NCBI GenBank assembly: GCA_022826805.1
Contig: JAJDUH010000040.1
Location: forward strand, 1-50,190
Reading direction: 5' to 3'
Origin: Candidatus Poribacteria bacterium
GTDB lineage: Bacteria; Poribacteria; WGA-4E; WGA-3G
Length of the DNA stretch: 50,190 nt
Position numbers and translations under genes: made by a program. Shown one piece after another: positions 1-8,183 of the stretch. The notes under the pieces are model-generated. The model was not told the DNA's origin. It was given only the letters and a program-made list of their open reading frames with translations, and did not search any database. How positions within the stretch are numbered: position 1 is the first letter of the stretch; each line of letters opens with the position of its first letter.

Positions 1-90
1 AGTTTTAAGAAATTATCGGGTTTTACACCCTTTTTTTCAAGCCAGCGAGGTTAGGAAATCTCGCTTACCGAGTTGGAAGGGTAAAAAAAC
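1..90. repeat. Dispersed hairpin repeat, copy A
   Basis: The first 80-90 bases are a close copy of 26842-26926. Both copies start with agttttaagaaattatcggg and contain a core in which GCGAGGTT and AA(A/C)CTCGC (imperfect here, perfect in the second copy) face each other around a short loop, followed by a TTACCG or CTACCG box. The same core style recurs at about 1965-1985 with CGGTT/AACCG arms. No open frame spans it. The flanking 91-239 has no gene that I can support; it is the region downstream of the minus-strand PHP gene. Confidence 0.75.
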
Positions 91-239
91 ACGAAAAACA
101 TCCATATATATAAAGTAAATATATAAACTAAATGCCCCTGAACTACACTATCGTCGATCCAACCGCCTCTGTGGCACACCAGAATTTTTGCATCGGGGAA
201 CCCGTGAAAGGGCAAAATGATACACCAACGATACTTAGC

Positions 240-1115
240 TTAGAAAAATAAGGGGTTCGACCAAGCTTTTTTGCCTGAGGCGTCGGTTATCTCAACGCGA
301 ACGTATTTCACACTCTCTGGAATGCTATACGTCGCCTCGGTTAAGAGTTCACCGTCAGGCGGTAAAACTCGTTTACCACGACTGCACTGCGCTTTAAAAA
401 CAATCGATTGTGCTTGGGAGCATTTGACCGTCAACGCATTTCCATCTAACGTCATATCCTTGATTTCCGGTCCAAGCGTTGAATAGAATGCGCCTGTACG
501 GAGCGCTTCCATGATACCATCAAGTGTCAGTTCTTCTGCCTTGACCATAATCCACCCGTGAAAACAATCGAGTTCTGTGCCGTGTGAATCGTCAGCTGCG
601 ATGCCAAGAACAGGTCCACCTCTATCCAGTAAATCATCCCACGCTTGTTCTGAAAACTCCTTACCAATGTCCACACAACTGTCGTTGTAGACTTCAATAG
701 CGAAATATCCATGTAAAGGCAGATAATCTAAAATCGTATGCCCACTCCAATAAGGATGACACAAAACCGCTTCACCGCCTTGTGCCTTAATGTCATCAAG
801 CACAGCGTTCGGATGCATTTTTGCACAGTTTATGCGTTCGTGTATGTTAATAGCGACGAAGTGATACGTCTCACCACCATACGGATTATCAGGATGCACC
901 TCGCTCCCTGATATTGCCAAAAAATCCGGTGTCGTGTAAGCCTGTACGTCGTTAACCTTGCGGTGGTCGGTTAGCACGAGGAAGTCGTAGCCAGCGTCTC
1001 GATACGCAGCGAACCGATCTTCGATCGAAAGTTGTCCATCGGATTCCGTGCTGTGGCTATGTGTATTGCCGCGGTACCACTGTCCTGGTTGTTGAAAAGG
1101 ATTCGCATTGAACAT
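240..1115 (-). CDS. PHP-domain metallohydrolase, CehA/McbA-like
   Basis: This 291-residue protein has the PHP fold signature: NTHSHS at residues 17-22 (metal-binding H19 and H21), LTDH near residue 48, CHPYW near residue 120 and a DDSHG motif near 175. These are the metal-ligand positions of PHP phosphoesterases. CehA/McbA-type members hydrolyse esters or phosphoesters, but the substrate cannot be read from the sequence. No signal peptide is evident, so it is probably cytoplasmic. An AAGGAG sequence lies about six bases before the ATG. The gene is monocistronic on the minus strand, and the C-terminal third (beta-rich, after residue 215) probably is an accessory domain. The family call is confident; the function is not. 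Confidence 0.85.
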   Translation of the reverse strand: MFNANPFQQPGQWYRGNTHSHSTESDGQLSIEDRFAAYRDAGYDFLVLTDHRKVNDVQAYTTPDFLAISGSEVHPDNPYGGETYHFVAINIHERINCAKMHPNAVLDDIKAQGGEAVLCHPYWSGHTILDYLPLHGYFAIEVYNDSCVDIGKEFSEQAWDDLLDRGGPVLGIAADDSHGTELDCFHGWIMVKAEELTLDGIMEALRTGAFYSTLGPEIKDMTLDGNALTVKCSQAQSIVFKAQCSRGKRVLPPDGELLTEATYSIPESVKYVRVEITDASGKKAWSNPLFF

Positions 1116-1483
1116 TGAGAACTCCTTCTTCTCTCTATGATTTTCTAAGTTGATGGGACTCTTTTGCTATCTGCTACAAGTTTTATGCATTCATCTGTAT
1201 TCCTATGCCTATTTTGTCCAGCACAACCATATTTTACCACGCCTTGACTGATGTGTCAATGATTGTTCAGATTTCATAGGGTATTTGGTTTTAGGTTATA
1301 AATTGTAGGTAAGAAGCAGTTAGTGGCGAGGTTAGGGGCTTGAATTTGAAGCATCTAATTTTCGCTAGTGAATAAAAAAACGAACTTTTTTCATGCCAAT
1401 CTGACTAAAGTTACGAAAACAGAATTGAATGTAGAATAGTGAAAAAAATTAATATTAAAACGAAAAAGATAGGAGAAAAAATC
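1116..1483. other. Divergent intergenic region, no gene seen
   Basis: This stretch separates the minus-strand PHP gene from the plus-strand STAS gene and must carry both promoters. It is AT-rich. I see no convincing -35/-10 pair; a weak TAGAAT lies at 1432-1437. A GTG at 1439 is in frame with the STAS gene but has no ribosome-binding site, so it was not used as the start. Confidence 0.4.
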
Positions 1484-1825
1484 ATGGCAACGCAAATTCG
1501 TAAGCAAAACGGCATCACAATTTTGGAACCCAATGGAAAGATAGCAGGAACAGCAGTATCAAAATTACGGGAGGCAATCTCGCCACAGATCCTGTTTTCC
1601 GATGTTCCCCGTATCGTCATCAATTTCGAGCATGTTAATAGGATTGACAGTTCAGGACTCAGTGCTCTGATGGAAGCACGGGTCGCCGCATCAGGAAAGA
1701 AAGGTCGTATCGGCGTCATCAATGTTGGCAAACATATCAAAAACCTTGTTGCTCTGAATTGGCTGGTTAATCGTTTCGAATATTTCGAGAGCGAGGCTGC
1801 TGCGGTTTCGGCACTGTCCGCTTAA
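1484..1825 (+). CDS. STAS-domain anti-sigma factor antagonist
   Basis: A 113-residue single STAS domain of the SpoIIAA/RsbV type. The phosphorylatable-serine region reads RIDSSGLSAL with S56/S57 at the usual position. In partner switching, the dephosphorylated antagonist binds a kinase/anti-sigma factor and releases the sigma factor. The start at 1484 is preferred because AGGAG at 1471-1475 sits nine bases upstream; the in-frame GTG at 1439 would add 15 lysine-rich residues and has no such site. The gene stands alone and ends in a strong terminator. Its partner could be the RsbW-like kinase at 46135-46566, but that is inference. Confidence 0.88.
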   Translation: MATQIRKQNGITILEPNGKIAGTAVSKLREAISPQILFSDVPRIVINFEHVNRIDSSGLSALMEARVAASGKKGRIGVINVGKHIKNLVALNWLVNRFEYFESEAAAVSALSA

Positions 1826-1850
1826 GGTCTAAATTTCAGGAACATGCCAG

Positions 1851-1882
1851 AAAGAGGTTGGTTTTACCAACCTCTTTTTTTG
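1851..1882 (+). terminator. Rho-independent terminator of the STAS gene
   Basis: AAAGAGGTTGG (1851-1861) pairs perfectly with CCAACCTCTTT (1867-1877) around a five-base loop and runs into a T tract. It lies 25 bases after the STAS stop codon. Confidence 0.9.
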
Positions 1883-1912
1883 TTGTCAGTATATGCGTAG
1901 AAAAGACCGGTG

Positions 1913-1985
1913 CCCTTCCCAGTAACGGGAGGGAACCCCCTTTCCAGTAACGGAAGGGAACCCGGTTGGAAACCGCACCTACCGT
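1913..1985. repeat. Tandem imperfect hairpin repeats
   Basis: Two copies of a 25-base unit, CCCTT(C/T)CCAGTAACGG followed by (G/A)AGGGAACC, lie at about 1913-1937 and 1938-1962. Each folds back on itself. They run into CGGTTGGAAACCG followed by CACCTACCG, which resembles the hairpin core of the repeat at 1-90. The rest of 1883-2186 contains no gene that I can support; it carries further short repeats of the CAGTTAG type near 2020. Confidence 0.7.
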
Positions 1986-2186
1986 ATATGGCTGTCGGCG
2001 GTCAGCAGCCAGCAGTTTTAGCAGTTAGGGGTTAGCAATTGATTGTCAGAATCAAGATTTCAGGACTGGCAGGATTATAAGTTGTCTCCCGTTGCTAAGT
2101 GAGGTTAGAAAATCATGCCTACAAAGGTTAGAGACTGTCTGTCGGGAGCGCTTATCCGATAGCGATCTCAATGGGTTTCAATTATC

Positions 2187-4796
2187 CTATTCCGGTGCGT
2201 CGGATGGTGCTTCCAATGCTATATTAAGGCCGTCCTTGAATTGATTCTCGTATCTCTCATGATAGAATGAAGGGACACCGATGACGCGATATTTGCAGTT
2301 CTCTGTCAAGATTTTACTTCGGAATTCGCCCCGGATTTCCTGTAGGAATTTCTCTTTCCACCGATCAGTTTCTGCGAGATGTTCACCTTTGGGTTCGATG
2401 AAGAGTTGGTAACTGAGGGAATCTCCATTTTTCTCGCGTAAGAACAACACGAAGTCAGGTTGAAAGGGACTGCCATCGGAGAAGTTATAGATCGAGAAAT
2501 GTCCCTCATTGCGAAGCAGATAGATGTCCTCGTAAGTTTTCTCTGATTCCTGAATCCACCTATCTAACATCTGCACAAATGCTTTTTCTTCACTCGTGCC
2601 GTAGAGCGTGTCATAAGCGAACCAGTCTCTAAGCTTGACCAGATATGCCGTGTCGCTGTCATCGGCACGTGGTGTGTCCACACTGAACTTCAGTGTTTTG
2701 TTGGTGAAAACAGCGCGGATGTAATGCTCATAAAAATGTTTCGTGCCTTCGTATTCGGTAATTTCTTTGCGAATTTCGGATTCAATTTGACTGAGCAGCC
2801 CTTCACATGCTGTCAACTTTGCTGGACGGTTATCTTTCAAATCAGCGAGGTTCCCTTTGAAAGTAATCGCCAAACCTCCCAGATAGTTTTTTGATGTGAT
2901 AAATTCACGGATGGATGTCAAGTGTGGGAAATACTGCCTGAGCGATGCGAATGAGAAAAACGGATTCCTTGCAATGGCAGATCTAACAATATTCTGTTCA
3001 ATATCAGCCATCTGGACATCTCGGCTGCTTTGATCGGCTTGTCGCACCTGTGTTTCGCCCTTTTCCATGACAGCCGTCACACCACCGGTCCCTGTATAGA
3101 TAGTATGCTCATAGTTTTTCTGCCGGACACTGAGTTTCGCTAAGTCCTCAAAAGATTGGATATGTTGATAATCTTTCGGCACCTGTTTGTTGAGCCAAAC
3201 AACACCGTGTTTGTAGAGATATGTATCTTTGAACGGCTCTTTCAACTTGAATTCGCGAGTCTCAAGGCGTTCGTCCATCATACCTTCGTCAATCAGTGCG
3301 GCGCGGATTTCAGAGATGTAGCGCGAATCGTGGATGCTGTGGTAGTGGAGTTCTTCCAGCACACGCAATTCGTGATCGAGATCCTCGTCAAATTTACGGC
3401 GGAACCGGTCTATGTGGTCGGGCAAGACGAAGGGGAAATAACGTGCGCCGCGCCCGATAAGTTGCGCCTCGGAAATGGTCGTTTTTCCGATTTTGCTTTT
3501 TCCTGAGTCGCGCGCTTCGTAACACCGAACGATGTCAAACAGGTTCAACACATCCCAGCCTTCATTGAGTTTCTGCACGGCAAAGATGGCGCGGATGGGG
3601 TTGCTTCTGTCTTCGAGGTTGTTAAGCCGGAGCTGATACGTCTCCTTTTCTTTGTCATTGTTAACCGAAAGGCAATGCTCCTCACGGAATGCAGATTTTA
3701 GACGTTGGATAAACGCCTCGGTAGTTATGCCTTTTTTATCAAAGAAACGGAATGCCCGTTGAATGACTTCGAGACTTGATTCCCGAAACGTGTCAATTCG
3801 GTCGGCGGTGAGTTCGTCAATGAGTTTATGGAAGTTTGCCTTGTTCTCCTGTGATTGCGCGATTGTCCGCTGTGCTTTGAACAAGATGACAGGCTTTAGG
3901 TTGACCCCATTTTTCGCGGCGACCTCCTCCTTGTACTGATTGAGAATGAGTGCCTGCAAGATACGGGATTGTGGATCTAAGTCGGAATGCACAAGGACAA
4001 CATCTTTTGAAAAGCGGTCGTTCCGAAAGTTCACGAGATCGTAACGATAGATAATCTTGTTCCGGTACTTATCTACAATGTTTGGGTTTTCGTAGTCGTG
4101 TGTGGCGGTGAATTCCAACAGTAGGTTATTTGGGTTGGCGTTAAAGATGTTCTCTACCGTATTCTCCCAACTCGGCTTTTGTTCTTCCAATTCCAGTTCT
4201 AACTGCTGGGATCTGGTCTGGACATTCATGTGATGTGCTTCATCCGCCAAGAGCACGATTTCCTTTTTCTGGAAATCTTCAAAGGTTAAGGCATTCTCTT
4301 TTTCCGTTGTCAGATCCGAATGGAGTTTCTGAATCGTTGTGAAGCAGATGTTGATGGATTTCTCGTTGATTCCGTCGAAATTCTCCACTTCTGTGATCTC
4401 AACATGCTCCCCTTTGATATGGATGTTTTCAGCGAAAAGGTATTTTGAAGAACGCGGGTTGCGGAAGTTGTCCTTCGTTTTTTCGATGATATTGGTGGAG
4501 TTAACGAAAAAGAGGAAGTTGCGGTAACCTTTCTCGTAGAGATAGAGGATCAATCCTGCCATGATGAGGGTCTTACCGCTACCGGTTGCCATGTTGAACA
4601 GGAGATGTAGGGGTTTTTCCTTACCCGGTAGATCGTTGTTGTAGTAGTGAATGAAACTCGCAAAAGCGTCTTCTTGGTAGGGACGGAGTTCAAATTCGGG
4701 ATTCAGATTTTGCGTAATGCCATCCGGCATTTCAGGTTTGGGAATCCCAAAGTTGAAAGCTATTTCGAGTTGTTCATGAAGGAATTGCTCAAGCAT
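2187..4796 (-). CDS. res: Type III restriction enzyme, Res subunit
   Basis: This 869-residue protein is the helicase-nuclease subunit of a type III restriction system, which translocates or slides on DNA after the Mod subunit recognises an unmethylated site. Visible motifs are a Q-tip-like RPYQEDAF at 38-45, Walker A MATGSGKT at 69-76, DEAH at 185-188, motif VI QLIGRGAR in the second RecA domain, and a C-terminal PD-(D/E)XK nuclease with PD at 780-781 and EPK at 801-803. Length is near the usual 870-1000. The ATG at 4796 is chosen over an upstream in-frame GTG at 4817 because AAGGTGG lies just before it. It begins eight bases after the stop of the Rpn gene, so the two are one transcript. All catalytic motifs appear intact. 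Confidence 0.93.
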   Translation of the reverse strand: MLEQFLHEQLEIAFNFGIPKPEMPDGITQNLNPEFELRPYQEDAFASFIHYYNNDLPGKEKPLHLLFNMATGSGKTLIMAGLILYLYEKGYRNFLFFVNSTNIIEKTKDNFRNPRSSKYLFAENIHIKGEHVEITEVENFDGINEKSINICFTTIQKLHSDLTTEKENALTFEDFQKKEIVLLADEAHHMNVQTRSQQLELELEEQKPSWENTVENIFNANPNNLLLEFTATHDYENPNIVDKYRNKIIYRYDLVNFRNDRFSKDVVLVHSDLDPQSRILQALILNQYKEEVAAKNGVNLKPVILFKAQRTIAQSQENKANFHKLIDELTADRIDTFRESSLEVIQRAFRFFDKKGITTEAFIQRLKSAFREEHCLSVNNDKEKETYQLRLNNLEDRSNPIRAIFAVQKLNEGWDVLNLFDIVRCYEARDSGKSKIGKTTISEAQLIGRGARYFPFVLPDHIDRFRRKFDEDLDHELRVLEELHYHSIHDSRYISEIRAALIDEGMMDERLETREFKLKEPFKDTYLYKHGVVWLNKQVPKDYQHIQSFEDLAKLSVRQKNYEHTIYTGTGGVTAVMEKGETQVRQADQSSRDVQMADIEQNIVRSAIARNPFFSFASLRQYFPHLTSIREFITSKNYLGGLAITFKGNLADLKDNRPAKLTACEGLLSQIESEIRKEITEYEGTKHFYEHYIRAVFTNKTLKFSVDTPRADDSDTAYLVKLRDWFAYDTLYGTSEEKAFVQMLDRWIQESEKTYEDIYLLRNEGHFSIYNFSDGSPFQPDFVLFLREKNGDSLSYQLFIEPKGEHLAETDRWKEKFLQEIRGEFRSKILTENCKYRVIGVPSFYHERYENQFKDGLNIALEAPSDAPE

Positions 4797-4804
4797 TATC
4801 CACC

Positions 4805-5869
4805 TTAGTCGTCCCAATCAATGTCATCAAGTGTCTGTGCGGTTGCGGCGTTTTCAAAAAGAGCATCAAGACGCGATAGGCTTCGTATTGAGGCAATCCT
4901 ACTGGCAACGGCTTCGGGGACGGAATCAAACCGAAGACGGAGCAATTTGAGGACTGCTTCACGTTTTGCATTTGTTTCACCGCGTCTTTCGCCACGTCTT
5001 TCACCTTGTTCCATGAGATACTCAGCCATCGTCTGTGCCATCGTTTCTCCCTCCTCTCTACGGGAAGTTCCTTGGATGTGCTGGTGAACCAGCGTTTTCA
5101 ATTCGTCATGTTCCTCAGTCGGTCGGCGATGCAAAATCAGCAGATACAGATAGAAAATCGCACGCCGCCACTGCTGTGTTTTTCTTTCATCAAGTGTGTC
5201 AATATGTATTACTGCTTCCATTAAGGCGGTCTGTATCTCTCCCTTGTCCGCGTGTTCTTTCTGGAGAACGGTTAGCAGCCACCCGAACGGATGGTCGGTT
5301 CTTGTTAGATTCGCTGCGTCGGTATCTTTTACGCTAAAAAACAGGGTCTCAAATTCCGGAACAAATGCAGAAAGGGCATCCGGCAAATCCATCATGACCC
5401 TGAGTGTTAGCGGTGTTTGCCATCTCTGTTCTCCGGTGTAAAACACAATCGGAATAATGGGGCGGAAACGCCACTGACTTTTAGGAACATTGCTTGATTC
5501 CCACTCGCGGCGTTGGAAATCCCAAATCTGGGTCATATAGAACAGCACTCGAAATCCCATTGTTACGTCAATTGTTGATTGATGCTCAATGAGTATGTAG
5601 ATCAGGAGTTCTTCCGCTTCCGATTCGCCACGAAACGGCACGGTATATACGATGTCAGATTCTTGTTCTCGAAGGTTGTCCGGGATGAAACTTCTGTTGA
5701 TGTGTGTGAGTTGACTAAAATCAAGATGTGCTACAAGATGTTCAGCGACGATCTCTAATAACCCTTGGACGTTTTCCCTGTCTTCTAACAGCCACCGGGT
5801 GCTCCGGTCAGCAAAGTGTTCAATCGGAAAATCGAAAAAAGAGAGTGCTTCTGTTTCTTTGGGTTGCAT
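4805..5869 (-). CDS. Rpn-family PD-(D/E)XK nuclease (YhgA-like transposase_31)
   Basis: A 354-residue member of the Rpn/YhgA-like family of recombination-promoting nucleases. The core motifs are visible: ESDIVYTV with D72 and YILIEHQS with E95 and Q97. The C-terminus has the usual charged, variable segment with a short repeat GERRGERRGE near residue 292, followed by a helical tail. RpnA-type proteins cleave DNA in a calcium-stimulated manner and promote RecA-independent recombination; whether this one does is inferred. It lies between the mod and res genes, has its own upstream promoter, and its stop is eight bases from the res start, which makes it a physical partner of the restriction subunit. 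Family assignment is confident; the link to restriction is a hypothesis. Confidence 0.85.
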   Translation of the reverse strand: MQPKETEALSFFDFPIEHFADRSTRWLLEDRENVQGLLEIVAEHLVAHLDFSQLTHINRSFIPDNLREQESDIVYTVPFRGESEAEELLIYILIEHQSTIDVTMGFRVLFYMTQIWDFQRREWESSNVPKSQWRFRPIIPIVFYTGEQRWQTPLTLRVMMDLPDALSAFVPEFETLFFSVKDTDAANLTRTDHPFGWLLTVLQKEHADKGEIQTALMEAVIHIDTLDERKTQQWRRAIFYLYLLILHRRPTEEHDELKTLVHQHIQGTSRREEGETMAQTMAEYLMEQGERRGERRGETNAKREAVLKLLRLRFDSVPEAVASRIASIRSLSRLDALFENAATAQTLDDIDWDD

Positions 5870-5916
5870 AAACTCTGGATTTGTGAAATAAACTCAGTGT
5901 TACTCGATGTTTATTT

Positions 5917-5945
5917 ATTATACACAGAACAACGTTAAATATCAA
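5917..5945 (-). promoter_or_regulatory. Sigma-70-type promoter for rpn-res
   Basis: On the minus strand TTGATA (5945-5940) is followed after 17 bases by TATAAT (5922-5917), about 48 bases before the Rpn start codon. It would let rpn-res be transcribed independently of mod, so the restriction subunit could be made even when mod is out of frame. Confidence 0.7.
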
Positions 5946-5946
5946 G

Positions 5947-6147
5947 TTAACCGAGTATCAAATTGTTCCAATCAGGGAATTTCCCTTTTTCCAGAATCTT
6001 TAGTATTGATTCCCGACACAAGTCCTGAGCCTCAGTGATAAACTTTGATATAGGAATAATTTTCCGGTCTATCTTAATTTTTTTATCAAGTTGTCCTTCA
6101 TGGACAGCATCGCAACGGAGTTCATATATTGCCTTGAACTTCGCCTC
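5947..6147 (-). pseudogene. HEPN-domain C-terminal remnant (Apea-like)
   Basis: The minus strand encodes a 66-residue open segment from 6147 to the TAA at 5947 without a start codon; a TAA at 6150-6148 closes the frame immediately upstream. The translation starts EAKFKAIYELRCDAVHEG and contains R-x4-H (RCDAVH), the hallmark of HEPN RNases, in a context (YxLRxxxVH) typical of Apea-like HEPN domains, followed by helices. It is followed closely upstream by GC-rich repeat DNA at about 6151-6228. The most likely reading is a truncated defence-type gene left after insertion or deletion. A programmed function for the fragment cannot be excluded but has no support. Confidence 0.6.
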
Positions 6148-6228
6148 TTATGAAAGTCAGGGGCGAAATGGCTCCATGCCACGTGATTGCGGGGCCGCGG
6201 TTCGCGCAATCCTATATCCCTGGCTTTT

Positions 6229-7590
6229 TTACTTTCCATAAAAAGCCTTGTTCAACGCCTTATCTCCCTCACTAACCCCAAAATCCGCATCCTCTATTTC
6301 CGAGAGATTGACATAGAGTTGGTTCTTATCCAGCAGTTCTGCCAATAGGTATTTCTGTTTCTCCACGTCGTTGATGGCAATGAAATCGTTTACCGCATCT
6401 TCCGGCATTTGTTCGTTGACATACCAGTTCAAGAACGAGTTTTCGGAGATGTCTTTCCAGAGTGCAACAAGCTCTTCAGAGGATTGCGCGGTTTGGATTT
6501 TGTCCATATACGCTTGGTTATATTGCAGCAGTTCACAATAGATGAAATGACCACTACCCTGCTTTTCCATTACTTTTTCTACACGTTGAACCGTAACATC
6601 TTCAATATAATTCATCTGTTCCACTAAAATAAATTTGCGATTCCCATTGTCTTGCTTGTTCAATTCCAAAACGGCGTGGGCCGTAGTCCCTGAACCAGCG
6701 TGAAAGTCGAGAATAATTGCCTCCTTATCTTTTTTGAAAAAGGTGGCACCGAGTATGATTTCTTTTAACAAGGAAGTTGGTTTTGGAAATGAAAAAGTAT
6801 CTTCACCCATCATATCCTTTAGTTCATTCTTACCATCCGCATTCAAGTGTTTCAAGATGGAATAAAACTTTGAGCCATCTTCAGCTAATGCTCTATATCT
6901 TCCGACAATTGTTTTATTTTTTCCTTTATTCAGAAGGATGTACTGACCCCTTTCTATTCCTCTGTCAATTTCATCTTTTTTCGGTTTTCCTTTAACCCTC
7001 TCAATATCCTCATAGTAACAAGTCCCATATTTCCCAAATTCTAATCTTAACCAGTCCTCTTCAATCCAATATTTTTCACCATCTTTTTCAACAATTTTGC
7101 CTCTGATGTCTTTAGGTTTTCTTAAGGGTTCAAAATTTTCGATATTCTTTGCATAAGCCAATAAGTAATCATGTCCTTTTACTACCTGTTTAGCAAGTCC
7201 ACCGCCTTCGGCACGAATGACCACAAAATTGGTAATGAAATTTTCATTGCCAAAAATTTCGTCCATCAAAACTTTCAAATATGCCTGCTCATTATCATCA
7301 CAACTTGCAAAAAATACACCGTCATCTGTTAATAGTTCCTTTGCCACTTCCAACCGATTTTTCATAAACGTCAGCCAACTGGAATGGTTAAAACTATCAT
7401 TATAGCCGAAACTATCGGTTCCTGTGTTATACGGTGGGTCAATGTAAATCAGTTTTACTTGTCCGCGGAATTGTTGTTTGAGGGTATGGAGTGCGATGAG
7501 GTTGTTGCCTTTGATGATAAGGTTTTCGCGAATGATTCCATTTTCGTTCCGCTTAATTTCCTCAATATCACTTTCAAAATACTTATCATA
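6229..7590 (-). CDS. mod: Type III methyltransferase Mod, C-terminal part (out of frame)
   Basis: This frame carries the catalytic part of a type III N6-adenine methyltransferase of the beta class. It is open from the G tract at 7590 (residues beginning YDKYFESDIEE) to the stop at 6229. DPPYNTGT (residues 223-226 of the restored protein) is motif IV, and FHAGSGT near residue 468 is AdoMet-binding motif I; the intervening region is the target-recognition domain. The first ATG in the fragment is at 7365, after DPPY, so a protein started there would be inactive. Adding one G to the tract, or removing two, joins it to the N-terminal part for 625 or 624 residues, the normal size for Mod. No other lesion is visible. 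Confidence 0.88.
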   Translation of the reverse strand, partial: YDKYFESDIEEIKRNENGIIRENLIIKGNNLIALHTLKQQFRGQVKLIYIDPPYNTGTDSFGYNDSFNHSSWLTFMKNRLEVAKELLTDDGVFFASCDDNEQAYLKVLMDEIFGNENFITNFVVIRAEGGGLAKQVVKGHDYLLAYAKNIENFEPLRKPKDIRGKIVEKDGEKYWIEEDWLRLEFGKYGTCYYEDIERVKGKPKKDEIDRGIERGQYILLNKGKNKTIVGRYRALAEDGSKFYSILKHLNADGKNELKDMMGEDTFSFPKPTSLLKEIILGATFFKKDKEAIILDFHAGSGTTAHAVLELNKQDNGNRKFILVEQMNYIEDVTVQRVEKVMEKQGSGHFIYCELLQYNQAYMDKIQTAQSSEELVALWKDISENSFLNWYVNEQMPEDAVNDFIAINDVEKQKYLLAELLDKNQLYVNLSEIEDADFGVSEGDKALNKAFYGK

Positions 7591-8105
7591 CCCCCCCCCT
7601 CTTTTTGTTTAGTATTGTTTCTGGCAGTGTAGCGTTTCCAGTTCGTGAGGACTTTTGGATCAAACATCTGATTGATTTCATCTTGCGCGAGGGTCTCGTT
7701 GAAGAAAATCTCTTTGCGCTTTTCTTCTTCCTTTGTTTGTCCACCCTCTAAGACACAGTCCTTGTAGGGCCAGACGAGTGAGACTTCGCCGCGTTCGCGA
7801 AGGAATTTGCCTTCAATATTCAAGCCGATCTTGTTACGGAATTGAGTGTAGGAGTTTGCGAGGAAGTTTTTGTCGGTGATGTAGTTGATGAAGGTATTAT
7901 GATTGAAAATCCAATGCCCATCAATCTGGTCAAAGAAGGCTGCCTTTATTTCATCGTCGGTGAGCAATAATCTGATGAGGTCGTGATTGAGTTGCCATGC
8001 GTGGTCTCTGACAGCGGCGAGGATGAGTTCGCCTGCATCGTCAAGGAAGTCGGGCTGGGTTTTGAGGAGTGCGGTCAGTTTTTGGTTGAAATTCTGTTTC
8101 GGCAT
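7455..8105 (-). CDS. mod: Type III methyltransferase Mod, N-terminal part
   Basis: As written, translation from the ATG at 8105 gives 216 residues: a normal Mod N-terminus including LVWPYKDCVLEGGQ near 110-123 and KVLTNWKRYT near 151-160, then KQKEGGG encoded by the G tract, then about 44 residues of out-of-frame sequence to a stop at 7455. It lacks DPPY and FxGxG, so it cannot methylate. Together with the next frame it makes one Mod gene. The ribosome-binding site before 8105 is weak. A sequencing or assembly error in the homopolymer is the main alternative to true phase variation. Confidence 0.85.
   Translation of the reverse strand: MPKQNFNQKLTALLKTQPDFLDDAGELILAAVRDHAWQLNHDLIRLLLTDDEIKAAFFDQIDGHWIFNHNTFINYITDKNFLANSYTQFRNKIGLNIEGKFLRERGEVSLVWPYKDCVLEGGQTKEEEKRKEIFFNETLAQDEINQMFDPKVLTNWKRYTARNNTKQKEGGGMISILKVILRKLSGTKMESFAKTLSSKATTSSHSIPSNNNSADK
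7591..7599 (-). repeat. G9 homopolymer tract inside mod (candidate phase switch)
   Basis: Nine C on the plus strand, read as nine G in the mod mRNA. Codons run AAA GAG GGG GGG GGT ATG in the present state. Ten G (or seven) would read GGG TAT GAT AAG, which is the frame encoding the conserved methyltransferase core. Homopolymeric G/C tracts near the start of mod genes are a known slipped-strand switch in pathogens such as Helicobacter, Moraxella and Neisseria. Confidence 0.85.
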
Positions 8106-8183
8106 AAGGGGTCGTAACCTTCAATTTATTTGGGATCACAATAGTTCAGAGACAGAGTTTTTCCACGCATATAACTTACGCTA

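Noticed and set aside
1913..1985. CRISPR array from the tandem units
   Set aside because: Only two abutting imperfect copies without spacers, hairpin-like, no cas genes nearby.
6035..6241. 68-residue plus-strand open frame downstream of mod
   Set aside because: It is the antisense of the HEPN remnant and of the GC-rich repeat; no ribosome site or family resemblance.
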